Position numbers and translations under genes: made by a program. This document shows, piece after piece, positions 45,826-54,576 of a stretch of DNA of 64,000 bases; position 1 is the stretch's first letter; each line of letters begins with the position of its first letter. Origin of the DNA: Paraburkholderia caballeronis (GTDB lineage: Bacteria > Pseudomonadota > Gammaproteobacteria > Burkholderiales > Burkholderiaceae). The notes beneath the pieces are model-generated. The model was given only the letters and a program-made list of their open reading frames with translations. It was not told the DNA's origin and ran no database searches. The stretch covers positions 2,253,449 through 2,317,448 of the forward strand of contig NZ_FNSR01000002.1 of assembly GCF_900104845.1 (NCBI RefSeq), given 5' to 3'.

Positions 45826-47340
45826 ATGCGAACCCTGATGATCGCCGCCGCCGTCACGATCGGCGCCGCCGCCACGACCCCCGCGTTCGCGCAGGCGCCC
45901 GCGCAGACGCTGCGCATCGGCCTGCAGGAGGACGTCGGCTCGCTCGACCCGGCGCGCAGCGCGCAGGTCGTCGACCGGATCGTGTTCGCGTCGCTGTGCA
46001 ACGCGCTCGTCGACATCGGCCCGGACCTGAAGTTCGTGCCGATGCTCGCGACCTCGTGGACCACCAGCGCGGACGGCAAGACGCTGACGTTCAAGCTGCG
46101 CCAGGGCGTGAAGTTCCAGGACGGCGAGCCGTTCAACGCGGCGGCCGTGAAAGCGAACCTCGACCGCTACCGCACGCTGCCGACCAGCAACCGCAAGAGC
46201 GAACTCGCGTCGGTCGATCACGTGGACGTCGTCGATCCGTACACCGTCGCGATCGCGCTGAAGGCGCCGGACGCCGCGCTGCTCGCGACGCTGTCCGACC
46301 GCGCCGGGATGATGCTCGCGCCGAACACGCTGGCCGACGCGGCCGGCGTCGCGACGCATCCGGTCTGCTCCGGTCCGTACAAATTCGTGCAGCGCGTGCA
46401 GAACGACCGCATCGTGCTGGAGAAATTCGACGGCTACTGGGACGCCGCGCATTACCCGGTGCAGCGCGTGATCTTCCAGCCGATCCCGGACAGCACCGTG
46501 CGGCTCGCGAACCTGCGCGCCGGCTCGCTCGACATGCTGGAGCGGCTCGCGCCGTCCGACGTGAACGCGGTCCGCCAGGACGCGAACCTGACCTTCGTGT
46601 CGCTGAGCGGCCTCGGTTTCTACAACGTGACGTTCAACGTCGGCAACGGCCCGCGCGGCAACACTCCGCTGAAGGACAAGCGCGTGCGCCAGGCGTTCGA
46701 ACTCGCGATCGACCGCGACGCGATCAACCAGGTGATCGGCGCGGGCATCTTCGTGCCGGCCAACCAGGCGCTGCCGAAGTCGAGCCCGTATTACGACGCC
46801 GCGCTGCCGTTCACGCATCGCGACGTCGCGAAGGCGAAGGCGCTGCTGAAGGCCGCCGGCCACGAGCATCTGGACGTCGAGTTCACGTTCGGCAACAACA
46901 CCGTCGCGAGCCAGATCGCGCAGATGCTCCAAGCGATGCTGTCGGAAGCTGGCATCAACCTGAAGCTGCGCCCGACCGATTACGCAGCGGCGCTGAACGC
47001 CGCGCACAACGGCGACTTCGAGGCGATGTTCCTCGGCTGGTCGGGCCGCGTCGATCCGGACGGCAACCTGCACCAGTTCAACACCTGCGCGGGCAACCTG
47101 AACTACGGCCACTACTGCAACGCGGACGTGGACCGGCTGCTGAACGACGCGCGCGTGAAGCCCGACGTCGCCACGCGCAAGCCGTTGTACGACGCCGCCG
47201 CGAAGGTGCTCGCGGACGACGACCCGATCGTCTACCTGTACGCGCAGCCGTGGCCGTTCGCGCTGTCGAAGAAAGTGCAGGGCTTCACGCCGTATCCGGA
47301 CGGGCTGATCCGGCTGCGCGGCGTCAGCGTGAAGGGCTGA
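45826..47340 (+). CDS. Periplasmic peptide/glutathione-binding protein (family 5)
   Basis: 504 residues. Signal peptide of about 23 residues (MIAAAVTIGAAATTPAFAQA). The mature part is a family 5 binding protein: TLRIGLQEDVGSLDPARS, LATSWTTSADGKTLTFKLRQGVKFQDG, VRQAFELAIDRDAINQVIG, then GHYCNADVDRLLNDARV near the end. This resembles GsiB/DdpA-type proteins. GAAGGAAA precedes the ATG. The gamma-glutamyltransferase at 49244 suggests glutathione or gamma-glutamyl peptides as the ligand; this is inference. Confidence 0.9.
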   Translation: MRTLMIAAAVTIGAAATTPAFAQAPAQTLRIGLQEDVGSLDPARSAQVVDRIVFASLCNALVDIGPDLKFVPMLATSWTTSADGKTLTFKLRQGVKFQDGEPFNAAAVKANLDRYRTLPTSNRKSELASVDHVDVVDPYTVAIALKAPDAALLATLSDRAGMMLAPNTLADAAGVATHPVCSGPYKFVQRVQNDRIVLEKFDGYWDAAHYPVQRVIFQPIPDSTVRLANLRAGSLDMLERLAPSDVNAVRQDANLTFVSLSGLGFYNVTFNVGNGPRGNTPLKDKRVRQAFELAIDRDAINQVIGAGIFVPANQALPKSSPYYDAALPFTHRDVAKAKALLKAAGHEHLDVEFTFGNNTVASQIAQMLQAMLSEAGINLKLRPTDYAAALNAAHNGDFEAMFLGWSGRVDPDGNLHQFNTCAGNLNYGHYCNADVDRLLNDARVKPDVATRKPLYDAAAKVLADDDPIVYLYAQPWPFALSKKVQGFTPYPDGLIRLRGVSVKG

Positions 47341-47344
47341 CGCC

Positions 47345-48289
47345 ATGCTGCGCGTGTTCGCGAACCGTCTGCTGGTGGCCGTGCCGACGCTGATCCTCGT
47401 GTCGATGCTGATCTTCGGGCTGCAGAAGCTGCTGCCCGGCGACCCGGTGCTCGCGATGGCCGGCGAGGAGCAGGACGCGCAGGTGATCGCGACGCTGCGC
47501 GCGAAGTATCACCTCGACGAGCCGGTGCCGGTGCAATACCTGCTGTGGGTGCGCGACGTCGCGCACGGCGACCTCGGCGCGTCGCTGCGCACCGACGTGC
47601 CGGTCACGACGCTGATCGCGCAGAAGCTGCCGGTCACGCTGCAACTCGCGGTGATGGCGATGGTGTTCGCGCTCGGCATCGGCATTCCGGCCGGCATCGT
47701 GTCGGCCGCGCATCGCGGCAGCGCGCTCGACTACGGCGCGAACGTGCTCGCGCTGTCCGGCATGTCGATCCCGAACTTCTGGCTCGGCATCATGCTGATC
47801 TTCATCGTGTCGGTGCGCTGGCACCTGCTGCCGTCGTCCGGCTACGTGCCGCCGACCGACGACCTGTGGCTGTCGATCAAGACCATGCTGATGCCCGCGT
47901 TCGTGCTCGGCGCGGCGCTCGGCGCGCAACTGATGCGCCATACGCGCAGCGCGATGCTGTCCGTGCTGCGCGCCGACTACATCCGCACCGCGCGCGCGAA
48001 AGGCCTGCTGCGCGGCACGGTGATCGTGCGGCACGCGTTTCGCAACGCGCTGATCCCCATCGTCACCGTGCTCGCGCTGCTGTTCGGCGAACTGCTCGCC
48101 GGCGCGGTGCTGACCGAGCAGGTGTTCACGATTCCGGGCTTCGGCAAGCTCGTCGTCGATGCGGTGTTCAACCGCGACTACGCCGTCGTGCAAGGCGTCG
48201 TGCTCGTCACCGCGCTGTCGTTCATCGTCGTGAACCTCGCCGCCGACGTGCTGTACATCCTGCTCAATCCCCGCCTGAGGCGCAGTTGA
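47345..48289 (+). CDS. Dipeptide-type ABC transporter permease (DppB/GsiC type)
   Basis: 314 residues with six membrane helices. MLRVFANRLLVAVPTLILVSMLIFGLQKLLPGDPV is the standard start. The EAA loop region is DYIRTARAKGLLRGTVIVRHAFRNALIPI. It begins four bases after the binding-protein stop and its stop shares one base with the next ATG. It forms the inner-membrane channel with the permease at 48289. Confidence 0.93.
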   Translation: MLRVFANRLLVAVPTLILVSMLIFGLQKLLPGDPVLAMAGEEQDAQVIATLRAKYHLDEPVPVQYLLWVRDVAHGDLGASLRTDVPVTTLIAQKLPVTLQLAVMAMVFALGIGIPAGIVSAAHRGSALDYGANVLALSGMSIPNFWLGIMLIFIVSVRWHLLPSSGYVPPTDDLWLSIKTMLMPAFVLGAALGAQLMRHTRSAMLSVLRADYIRTARAKGLLRGTVIVRHAFRNALIPIVTVLALLFGELLAGAVLTEQVFTIPGFGKLVVDAVFNRDYAVVQGVVLVTALSFIVVNLAADVLYILLNPRLRRS

Positions 48290-49188
48290 TGGCTACTCCC
48301 TCCACTCCTCTTGCGCCGCGCCCCGCTTCGCCGGCCGACAGCGAAGCGCCGCCGCGCCGACGCCGGCGCGGCCTCGCCCGCTTCCTGCGCAACCGCGCCG
48401 CCGTGGCCGGCGCGATCATCGTGCTGCTCGTGATCGCGGCCGCGCTGCTCGCGCCGTGGCTGTCGCCGTACGACCCCGTGCAGGCGAGTTTCATGACCGT
48501 GCGCCAGGCGCCGTCCGCCGCGCACTGGTTCGGCACCGACGAACTCGGCCGCGACGTGCTCACGCGGCTTTTGTGGGGGGCGCGCGCGTCGTTGCTCGCG
48601 GGCGTCGTGTCGGTCGGCATCGCCGTCGCGATCGGCGTGCCGCTCGGGCTCGCGGCCGGGTATTTCGGCGGCCTCGTCGACGGCGTCGTGTCGCGACTCG
48701 CGGACGCGCTGCTGTCGATCCCGTTCCTGATCCTCGCGATCGCGCTCGCCGCGTTTCTCGGCCCGAGCCTGACGAACGCGATGGCCGCGATCGGCATCTC
48801 CGCGATGCCGCGTTTCGTGCGCCTGACGCGCGCGCAGGCCATCAGCGTGAAGGCCGAGGAATACGTCGAGGGCGCGCGCGCGATCGGCCTCGGCCACTAC
48901 CGGATCGTCGTGCGCTACGTGCTGCCGAACGTGCTGCCGCCGATCATCGTGCAGGCGAGCCTCACCGTCGCGATGGCGATCATCGCGGAAGCCAGCCTGT
49001 CGTTTCTCGGCCTCGGCCAGCTGCCGCCCGCGCCGTCGTGGGGCTCCATGCTGAACACCGCGAAGGACTTCGTGAGCCAGGCGCCGTGGATGTCGATTTT
49101 CCCCGGCATCGCGATTTTCGTCGCCGTGCTCGGCTTCAACCTGCTCGGCGACGGCCTGCGCGACGCGCTCGATCCGCGCGAGTCGTGA
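48289..49188 (+). CDS. Dipeptide-type ABC transporter permease (DppC/GsiD type)
   Basis: 299 residues with six helices and an arginine-rich N-terminal arm (PPRRRRRGLARFLRNRAAVAG). HWFGTDELGRDVLTRLLWGARASLLAG is the typical DppC stretch. EYVEGARAIGLGHYRIVVRYVLPNVLPPIIVQ is the EAA loop. The stop is 55 bases before the gamma-glutamyltransferase, so co-transcription is likely. Confidence 0.93.
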   Translation: MATPSTPLAPRPASPADSEAPPRRRRRGLARFLRNRAAVAGAIIVLLVIAAALLAPWLSPYDPVQASFMTVRQAPSAAHWFGTDELGRDVLTRLLWGARASLLAGVVSVGIAVAIGVPLGLAAGYFGGLVDGVVSRLADALLSIPFLILAIALAAFLGPSLTNAMAAIGISAMPRFVRLTRAQAISVKAEEYVEGARAIGLGHYRIVVRYVLPNVLPPIIVQASLTVAMAIIAEASLSFLGLGQLPPAPSWGSMLNTAKDFVSQAPWMSIFPGIAIFVAVLGFNLLGDGLRDALDPRES

Positions 49189-49243
49189 CGCCCGGCTCCC
49201 GCGCCGCCCGTACACTTTCCCCTTTCGCATTTTCAAAAACACC

Positions 49244-50884
49244 ATGACCCGCTTCGACTGGCAGAACCCCTACCCGACACCGCGTCTGCCGGTGTTCGCG
49301 CGCAACGTCGTTTCGACCTCGCACCCGCTTGCCGCGCAGGCCGGCCTGCGGATGCTGTGGAAAGGCGGCAACGCCATCGACGCCGCCCTCGCCGCCGCCG
49401 CCGCGATCACCGTCGTCGAGCCGGTGTCGTGCGGCCTCGGCGGCGACGCGTTCGCGCTCGTGTGGGACGGCGCGAAGCTGCACGGCCTGAACGCGTCCGG
49501 CGTCGCGCCCGCCGCGTGGAACGTCGACTATTTTCGCCGCCGCCACGGCGAGGACGCGAACGGCATCGCGAAGCAGCCCGTGCGCGGCTGGGACGCCGTG
49601 ACCGTGCCCGGCGTGATCGCCGGCTGGGAGGCGCTGCACGCGAAGTTCGGCACGCTGCCGTTCGCGGACCTGCTGGAGCCGGCCATCGAGATCGCCGAGC
49701 GCGGCCATGCGCTCGCGAGCGTCGTCGCGCGCAAGTGGGCCGCCGCCGTTCCCGAACTGCGCAACCAGCCCGGTTTCGCGGACACGTTCATGCCGAACGG
49801 CCGCGCGCCCGAGGTGAGCGAACTCGTGCGCCTGCCCGGCCACGCCAGAACGCTGCGCCTGCTCGCCGAGCACGGCCCGCGCGCGTACTACGAAGGCGAG
49901 ATCGCCGAGCGCATCGCCGCGTTCGCGCGCGAAGGCGGCGGCGCGATGACCGCCGACGACCTGCGCCACTACCGCGCGGACTGGGTCGAGCCGATCGGAC
50001 AGGACTACCGCGGCTACACCGTCCACGAGATTCCGCCGAACGGTCAGGGGATCGCCGCGCTGATCGCGCTCGGCATTCTCGAACACTTCGACCTCGGCGC
50101 GCTGCCGCTCGACGGCGTCGAGTCACAGCATCTGCAGATCGAGGCGATGAAGCTCGCGTTCGCGGACGTGTACCGCTACGTCGCGGACCCGCGCTCGATG
50201 GACGTGACGCCCGAACAGATGCTCGACCCTGCGTACCTGGCGCAGCGCGCGAAGCTGATCGACCCGCGCCGTGCGACCCACTTCGGCTTCGGGATGCCGA
50301 AGGCCGGCGGCACGATCTACCTGTCCGCGGCCGACGAACGCGGGATGATGGTCAGCTTCATCCAGTCGAATTACATGGGCTTCGGGTCGGGCGTCGTCGT
50401 GCCGGGAATGGGAATCGCGTTGCAGAACCGCGGCTGCGGTTTTTCGATGGACCCGCGCTCGCCGAATGTCGTCGAGGGCGGCAAGCGGCCGTTCCACACG
50501 ATCATTCCCGCGTTCCTCACGCAGCGCGTCGAAGGCCGCCAGGAAGCGGTGATGAGTTTCGGCGTGATGGGCGGCGACATGCAGCCCCAGGGGCATCTGC
50601 AGACCGTCGTGCGGATGCTCGATTACGGGCAGCAGCCGCAGGCCGCGTGCGACGCGCCGCGCTGGAAGGTGAACCGCGACTTCACGCTGGACGTCGAGGC
50701 GACGCTCGATGCGGACTGCGCGAAGGCGCTCGCGGAATGCGGGCATACGATCAAGTCGATCGACGATCCGTATATGGATTTTGGATCGGGGCAATTTGTC
50801 TGGCGGCTCGATCGTGACGAGCCGGAGCGGGGATATGTTGCGGCCAGCGATAGCCGGAGGGATGGATTGGCCGCGGGGTTTTGA
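49244..50884 (+). CDS. ggt: Gamma-glutamyltransferase family protein, apparently cytosolic
   Basis: 546 residues. GLRMLWKGGNAIDAALAAAAAITVVEPVSCGLGGDAFAL and GWDAVTVPGVIAGWEALHAKFG are the large-subunit hallmarks. Self-cleavage should occur before Thr357 in KAGGTIYLSAADERG, the nucleophile that starts the small subunit. GVMGGDMQPQGHLQ is the conserved C-terminal region. It has no signal peptide, unlike periplasmic GGTs, and resembles the YwrD-type group. With the importer it suggests uptake of a gamma-glutamyl compound and breakdown inside the cell. The terminator at 50911 closes the unit. Confidence 0.9.
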   Translation: MTRFDWQNPYPTPRLPVFARNVVSTSHPLAAQAGLRMLWKGGNAIDAALAAAAAITVVEPVSCGLGGDAFALVWDGAKLHGLNASGVAPAAWNVDYFRRRHGEDANGIAKQPVRGWDAVTVPGVIAGWEALHAKFGTLPFADLLEPAIEIAERGHALASVVARKWAAAVPELRNQPGFADTFMPNGRAPEVSELVRLPGHARTLRLLAEHGPRAYYEGEIAERIAAFAREGGGAMTADDLRHYRADWVEPIGQDYRGYTVHEIPPNGQGIAALIALGILEHFDLGALPLDGVESQHLQIEAMKLAFADVYRYVADPRSMDVTPEQMLDPAYLAQRAKLIDPRRATHFGFGMPKAGGTIYLSAADERGMMVSFIQSNYMGFGSGVVVPGMGIALQNRGCGFSMDPRSPNVVEGGKRPFHTIIPAFLTQRVEGRQEAVMSFGVMGGDMQPQGHLQTVVRMLDYGQQPQAACDAPRWKVNRDFTLDVEATLDADCAKALAECGHTIKSIDDPYMDFGSGQFVWRLDRDEPERGYVAASDSRRDGLAAGF

Positions 50885-50910
50885 AGTCGGGAAGCGCTTT
50901 GGGAGAAATG

Positions 50911-50942
50911 AAAAGCCGCTGTCCGTGAGGGCAGCGGCTTTT
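50911..50942. terminator. Bidirectional rho-independent terminator
   Basis: AAAAGCCGCTG (50911-50921) pairs with CAGCGGCTTTT (50932-50942). The A and T tracts make it work on both strands. It lies between the gamma-glutamyltransferase (plus) and the small secreted protein gene (minus, ending at 51010). Confidence 0.85.
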
Positions 50943-51009
50943 CTTGCGACGGCTGGTGAACGAGGGTTTGCTCGTTTTGTGCTTGCGCGTCGGGCGTGAC
51001 TAATTGCTG

Positions 51010-51318
51010 TTATTTGCCGGCCGGCGACACGGTGCTTGGGGTTGCCAGCGTGTTGTTGACCCCGTAAGCGCTGGCATTGGGCGTCGAGCCGGTGTTCGTG
51101 GTTTGCTGCAGGCCCGGGTTCGCGGACCCGGCGCTCGTGCCGCTGTCCGAGTTGCTGGCGCCAGGCGTGCCGTAGCCGCTCGTTGCAGTGGCCGGCGACA
51201 CGGCGGCGGGCGACACGACGCTCGGGGTTGCCAGCGTGTTGTGGCTCTGCGCGTAGACCCCGCCCGACAGCGCGAGTGCGGCGACAGCCGCGATTAATGT
51301 GCTGCTTGCCTTGCTCAT
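51010..51318 (-). CDS. Small secreted Ser/Thr/Ala-rich protein with an internal repeat
   Basis: 102 residues. Signal peptide STLIAAVAALALSGGVYAQ, so it is exported. The mature part is low-complexity (Ser, Thr, Ala, Gly, Asn, Pro). A 13-residue unit occurs at each end: NTLATPSVVSPAA after the signal and NTLATPSTVSPAG at the C-terminus, and the DNA of both copies is nearly identical. No cysteine and no known domain. It may be a surface or matrix-associated small protein, without a known function. A purine-rich AGGAGGAGCAG lies before the ATG. Confidence 0.75.
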   Translation of the reverse strand: MSKASSTLIAAVAALALSGGVYAQSHNTLATPSVVSPAAVSPATATSGYGTPGASNSDSGTSAGSANPGLQQTTNTGSTPNASAYGVNNTLATPSTVSPAGK

Positions 51319-51560
51319 GATCTGCTCCTCCTAGATTGGACTGGAATTTTGATTTAAACGAAGCGAATTACAAGCGTAGGAAAGCGGGCGCTGATAATTA
51401 AGCGCATTGCGCGCAAGGGTTAGTTTCGCTTTTCGGAATGGCGTGTCATGGGTGCTGCGCCTCAAATCTGAAGCTGGTGGGGTTTGGTATTGCGTGGTGA
51501 ATGCCCAGGATGGAAGAAGCGAACGTCACTTCCGGGTCGATCAGTGCCTCATGCAAATGG

Positions 51561-51585
51561 TGACCTGCGGCGGGATTTTGTAGCC
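51561..51585. repeat. IS terminal inverted repeat, OrfB side
   Basis: It starts TGACCTGCGGCGGGATTTTG and continues with TAGCC. It matches the other end after a three-base gap. Confidence 0.7.
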
Positions 51586-51587
51586 AG

Positions 51588-52428
51588 TCAGGCAGTGAGT
51601 CGCATGTCGATATTATCGGACTCCAGCCAGGCTCGACGGACCGTGGCTGGAGGTTGGTAACGATGAGCGCTATGTGGCCGCCTCTCGTTGTAGAACTGAC
51701 GCCATTGCTCGATGAGCATTTTCGCCTCGACGCGGCTGCGGAACCATTCGCGATTCAGCAGTTCGTCGCGCAGTTTGCCGTTGAAGCTTTCGACGAAGCC
51801 ATTCTGCCAAGGGCTGCCCGGCGCGATGAAGGCCGGGCCAATCGAGGCGTCACGCAGCCAGCGCATGACCCCGGGCGGCGGTAAATTCCGCGCCGTTGTC
51901 CGACCGGATGAATGCCGGCTTTCCATACAGCCGCATCAGCCTCGACAGCACCAGAATCACGTCCTGCGAACGCAGGCTGGCACCGACCTCGATTGCCAGG
52001 CATTCCCGGGTGTACTCGTCGATCACGCACAGCATCTTCAAGACACGGCCGTCGACCAGTTGATCGTGGACGAAGTCGTAACTCCAGACCGAATTTGGCT
52101 TTGTCGCGCCAGGCAGGCGGATATCGCTGCCGCAACGTCGTCGACGCGGCCGTCGCTTCGGGATGTTCAGCTTCAGCGCACGCCACATCCGGCGCACGCG
52201 CGATTCGCCCAGCGACAGCCACGCCGAGATACGGCGATACCCAAAGCGCGGCACTTCCTGGGACGCCGCGATCAACTGCTCCCCCAGAAGCCGGTCTTTC
52301 TCCGGCTGTCTGGGCGTATAGGCCGGCACCCGGCGACTCAGCCCCAGGTAACGACATGCCTTGCGTTGTGACACCCCCCGGCGGGTCAGGACTTCCAGCG
52401 CTTCGCGCCGGCCCGTCGGGGTGCTCAT
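51588..52428 (-). pseudogene. IS3-family transposase OrfB, frameshifted
   Basis: The DDE integrase of the element. From the ATG at 52428 the frame reads MSTPTGRREALEVLTRRGVS, then VWSYDFVHDQL (first Asp) and [11 protein letters not shown] (second Asp). It then runs into nonsense (AARGHALAA, stop). The neighbouring frame continues with [20 protein letters not shown] and [16 protein letters not shown] (catalytic Glu). One extra base in the CCCC at 51869-51872 (plus strand) explains the shift. Without repair the catalytic Glu is lost, so the copy should not transpose by itself. Confidence 0.85.
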
Positions 52429-52691
52429 TTTTTTCGGCTGAACTCCTTCAGCCCGTCGATCACCAGCAGTTGCTCGGCAATCAGGCGTTTGAGCCGATCG
52501 TTTTCCGATTCCAGTTCTTTGAGACGCCGGGCCTCGGCGACATCCATGCCGCCGAACCTGTTTCGCCAGCGGTAGAACGTCTGTTCCGTGATGTTGTGCC
52601 GTTTGCACAGATCCTTCACCGCCTCCTCGCGGCTCTCGGCTTCCCGCAGGATGCGGATGATCTGTTCGTCGGTGTGGCGCTTCTTCATCAA
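52425..52691 (-). CDS. IS3-family transposase OrfA
   Basis: 88 residues. MMKKRHTDEQIIRILREAESREEAVKDLCKRHNITEQTFYRWRNRFGGM is a helix-turn-helix of IS3-family OrfA. A leucine-zipper-like helix follows (RLKELESENDRLKRLIAEQLLVIDGLKE). It binds the element ends. Its end lies on the A7 run that allows a -1 shift into OrfB, and the OrfB ATG overlaps its stop by four bases. Confidence 0.92.
   Translation of the reverse strand: MMKKRHTDEQIIRILREAESREEAVKDLCKRHNITEQTFYRWRNRFGGMDVAEARRLKELESENDRLKRLIAEQLLVIDGLKEFSRKK
52428..52434 (-). other. A7 slippery site for programmed -1 frameshifting (OrfA to OrfB)
   Basis: Seven A on the minus strand (T7 on plus) directly before the OrfA stop. IS3-family elements use such runs to make the OrfAB fusion transposase. 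Confidence 0.65.
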
Positions 52692-52732
52692 GTTCTCCTT
52701 GCCTCTAGGATAAGAGAACTCACTTGCCGTTT

Positions 52733-52754
52733 GGCTACATGATCCGTCAGGTCA
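52733..52754. repeat. IS terminal inverted repeat, OrfA side
   Basis: On the minus strand it begins TGACCTGACGGATCATGTAG. It shares TGACCTG, CGG and TGTAGCC with the other end. Confidence 0.7.
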
Positions 52755-53451
52755 GTCAACCTATGAGCCCCCGCCAAGGTCCGTTCCTGGCCGAACTGAG
52801 TCCGACGGCGACCGGCTCGGATCGACCCGTTTCTGCCGTCCAAGCTCATGCGCTCCGTCCGGCCACTCTCGGGTGTGCAGCCGCCATTCGTTCACGCGGA
52901 GTTACTCGCCGCTTGTCGGCCAGAGTCGTCCAAAATACTGCGATCCAGATATTCGAGATACGGACCATCTGGGACGTCCAGCGCTTTCGTTCTCCCGATT
53001 CAACCATCCAAACCTGTTCTTGCACGGTGGCCATCAGTTGCGAGCCTGGAAGGCGGCTGGCGACCAGCGACCATCGCGGACAGCAGCATAGCAGCCGCGC
53101 AAAGTACTCACTTGCTGACCTCTCATGATAGATTAGGCCCCGTCGGGGCAGGAACGATAGGACGGTTTGCATATTCAGACGGGGCTCTGTATGGCACGGC
53201 ATACTGTGCCTAGGAGCCTGCCGGACTCTCGCTAGCGACGAGGACTTGCTTAAATATTGAGCAAATCTTGCGCACTGGAGAGGCAAAGCCGTCTTTGCGG
53301 CATCGCTATGGCCCTAACTTTCAACTCGTAACGTCTCGGTATAGGCCAAGTCCGATACGCTTCCCTAGAAGAACGCCGTTCGCTCGTGTTGAAAATGCTT
53401 CAGATCAAACTGGAACTCCTGCAATGTATATCCTTTACGGAGAAAGCTTGA
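52755..53451. other. Non-coding or decayed stretch before the ATPase gene
   Basis: About 700 bases without a convincing gene. Several short open frames exist on both strands but none has a family pattern or a good start. A small hairpin, GCCCC-GTC-GGGGC, is at about 53135-53150. The promoter of the ATPase-DUF4276 pair should lie near the right end. Confidence 0.5.
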
Positions 53452-54576
53452 ATGACCGCCCCGAATCCCTCTAAGACCAATCGAATCCGGTCGGTCACGA
53501 TCGAGGGTTTTCGTAGTCTTCGAAATATCGAAAATCTTGAGCTCCCGCAGCTAGCAGTGTTGATTGGTGCCAACGGTTCAGGAAAATCCACACTGATTCG
53601 ATTCTTTGAAATGTTGAGCTGGATGCTCAAATCAGAGAAGTTGCAGGAATTCGTAGTGCGACACGGTGGTGGTGACGATCAGTTGTTCATGGGATCTCGT
53701 AAGACACCGCGCATTCACGCAGAGATCCGGCTCGAGACAGCGGCAGGCAGCAACGATTTTCGTTTCGATCTGACGCATCTGTCGGCAGGCGACACACTGA
53801 TGGTGATGAACGAGGCCTATCGCTTTGCGCCGTTGGGTCTTGCGAGCGGAGCCAAGTGGACCGAGTTGGTTGAAATCGGGAAGGAATCTAAACTGCCCGA
53901 TCAAAAAAGCAAGACAGCAAAGACCATTTGCAACCTACTTCGCCAGTGCTCGACCTATCAATTTCATGATACATCTGCGAATGCATCGATTCACAATCGA
54001 TGGGATGTGACTGAATCGTTTCGACTTCGTTCGGATGGTGGCAACCTAGCCGCAGTGCTCCTCGACTTGCAAACCACGGATTCTAAGCGTTACCACCTAA
54101 TCACACGGCAGATTCAACGAGTACTTCCAACCTTCAAGGAGTTTGTGCTGGAGCCAGAAGCGGGTAAGGTTTTGCTCCGCTGGTTGGGTAAAAACAGTGA
54201 CAAGATCTTTGGTTCGCACCTGACATCTGATGGGTCGTTACGCCTGTTCTGCTTATTGACGCTACTCAACCTACCTACCAATCGCCTGCCAGACGTGATG
54301 TTTTTCGACGAGCCCGAGCTCGGCCTGCATCCTCACGCGATCACTTTGGTCGCGGAAATGCTGAAGCGCCTATCGAAGACACGTCAAATTTTCATCGCCA
54401 CGCAATCGCCCTATATGGTGGACTGCTTTGACTTGGAAAACATCATCGTTGCCAGTGCTAACGACGGCGAGACGGTGCTACGCAATCTTCCGCGTGAGAA
54501 ATACCAAGAATGGTTGGATGACGAATACCAGCTCTCCGATATCTGGTTGAAGGAGACCGTCGGAGGGGCGGGATGA
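53452..54576 (+). CDS. AAA-family (ABC/OLD-like) ATPase, candidate defence component
   Basis: 374 residues. IRSVTIEGFRSLRNIENLELP and the Walker A GANGSGKST (residues 39-47) open an AAA_21/OLD-type ATPase. Walker B is DVMFFDEPELGLHPHA (about 281-296), followed by IFIATQSPYMVDCF with the switch region. The signature helix is degenerate (SDGSLRLFCLL). GGAGAAAG precedes the ATG. Codon use is more AT-rich than in core genes, a sign of transfer. It overlaps the DUF4276 gene by ATGA, as in two-gene ATPase/TOPRIM anti-phage systems. A housekeeping role is unlikely given the island position. Confidence 0.85.
   Translation: MTAPNPSKTNRIRSVTIEGFRSLRNIENLELPQLAVLIGANGSGKSTLIRFFEMLSWMLKSEKLQEFVVRHGGGDDQLFMGSRKTPRIHAEIRLETAAGSNDFRFDLTHLSAGDTLMVMNEAYRFAPLGLASGAKWTELVEIGKESKLPDQKSKTAKTICNLLRQCSTYQFHDTSANASIHNRWDVTESFRLRSDGGNLAAVLLDLQTTDSKRYHLITRQIQRVLPTFKEFVLEPEAGKVLLRWLGKNSDKIFGSHLTSDGSLRLFCLLTLLNLPTNRLPDVMFFDEPELGLHPHAITLVAEMLKRLSKTRQIFIATQSPYMVDCFDLENIIVASANDGETVLRNLPREKYQEWLDDEYQLSDIWLKETVGGAG

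Larger units (their letters stand above)
51561..52754 (-). mobile_element. IS3-family (IS407-like) insertion sequence, inactive copy
   Basis: 1194 bases with orfA and orfB on the minus strand and imperfect terminal repeats beginning TGACCTG at both ends. OrfA and OrfB overlap at an A7 slippery run. OrfB carries a frameshift between the second and third catalytic residues. The four flanking bases (ATGG left, GTCA right) do not match, so no target duplication is visible. The left neighbour 51319-51560 is AT-rich non-coding DNA. Confidence 0.85.

Noticed and set aside
52846..53290. Overlapping open frames on both strands right of the IS
   Set aside because: None shows a family pattern, a ribosome site or a protein-like composition; treated as non-coding or decayed.
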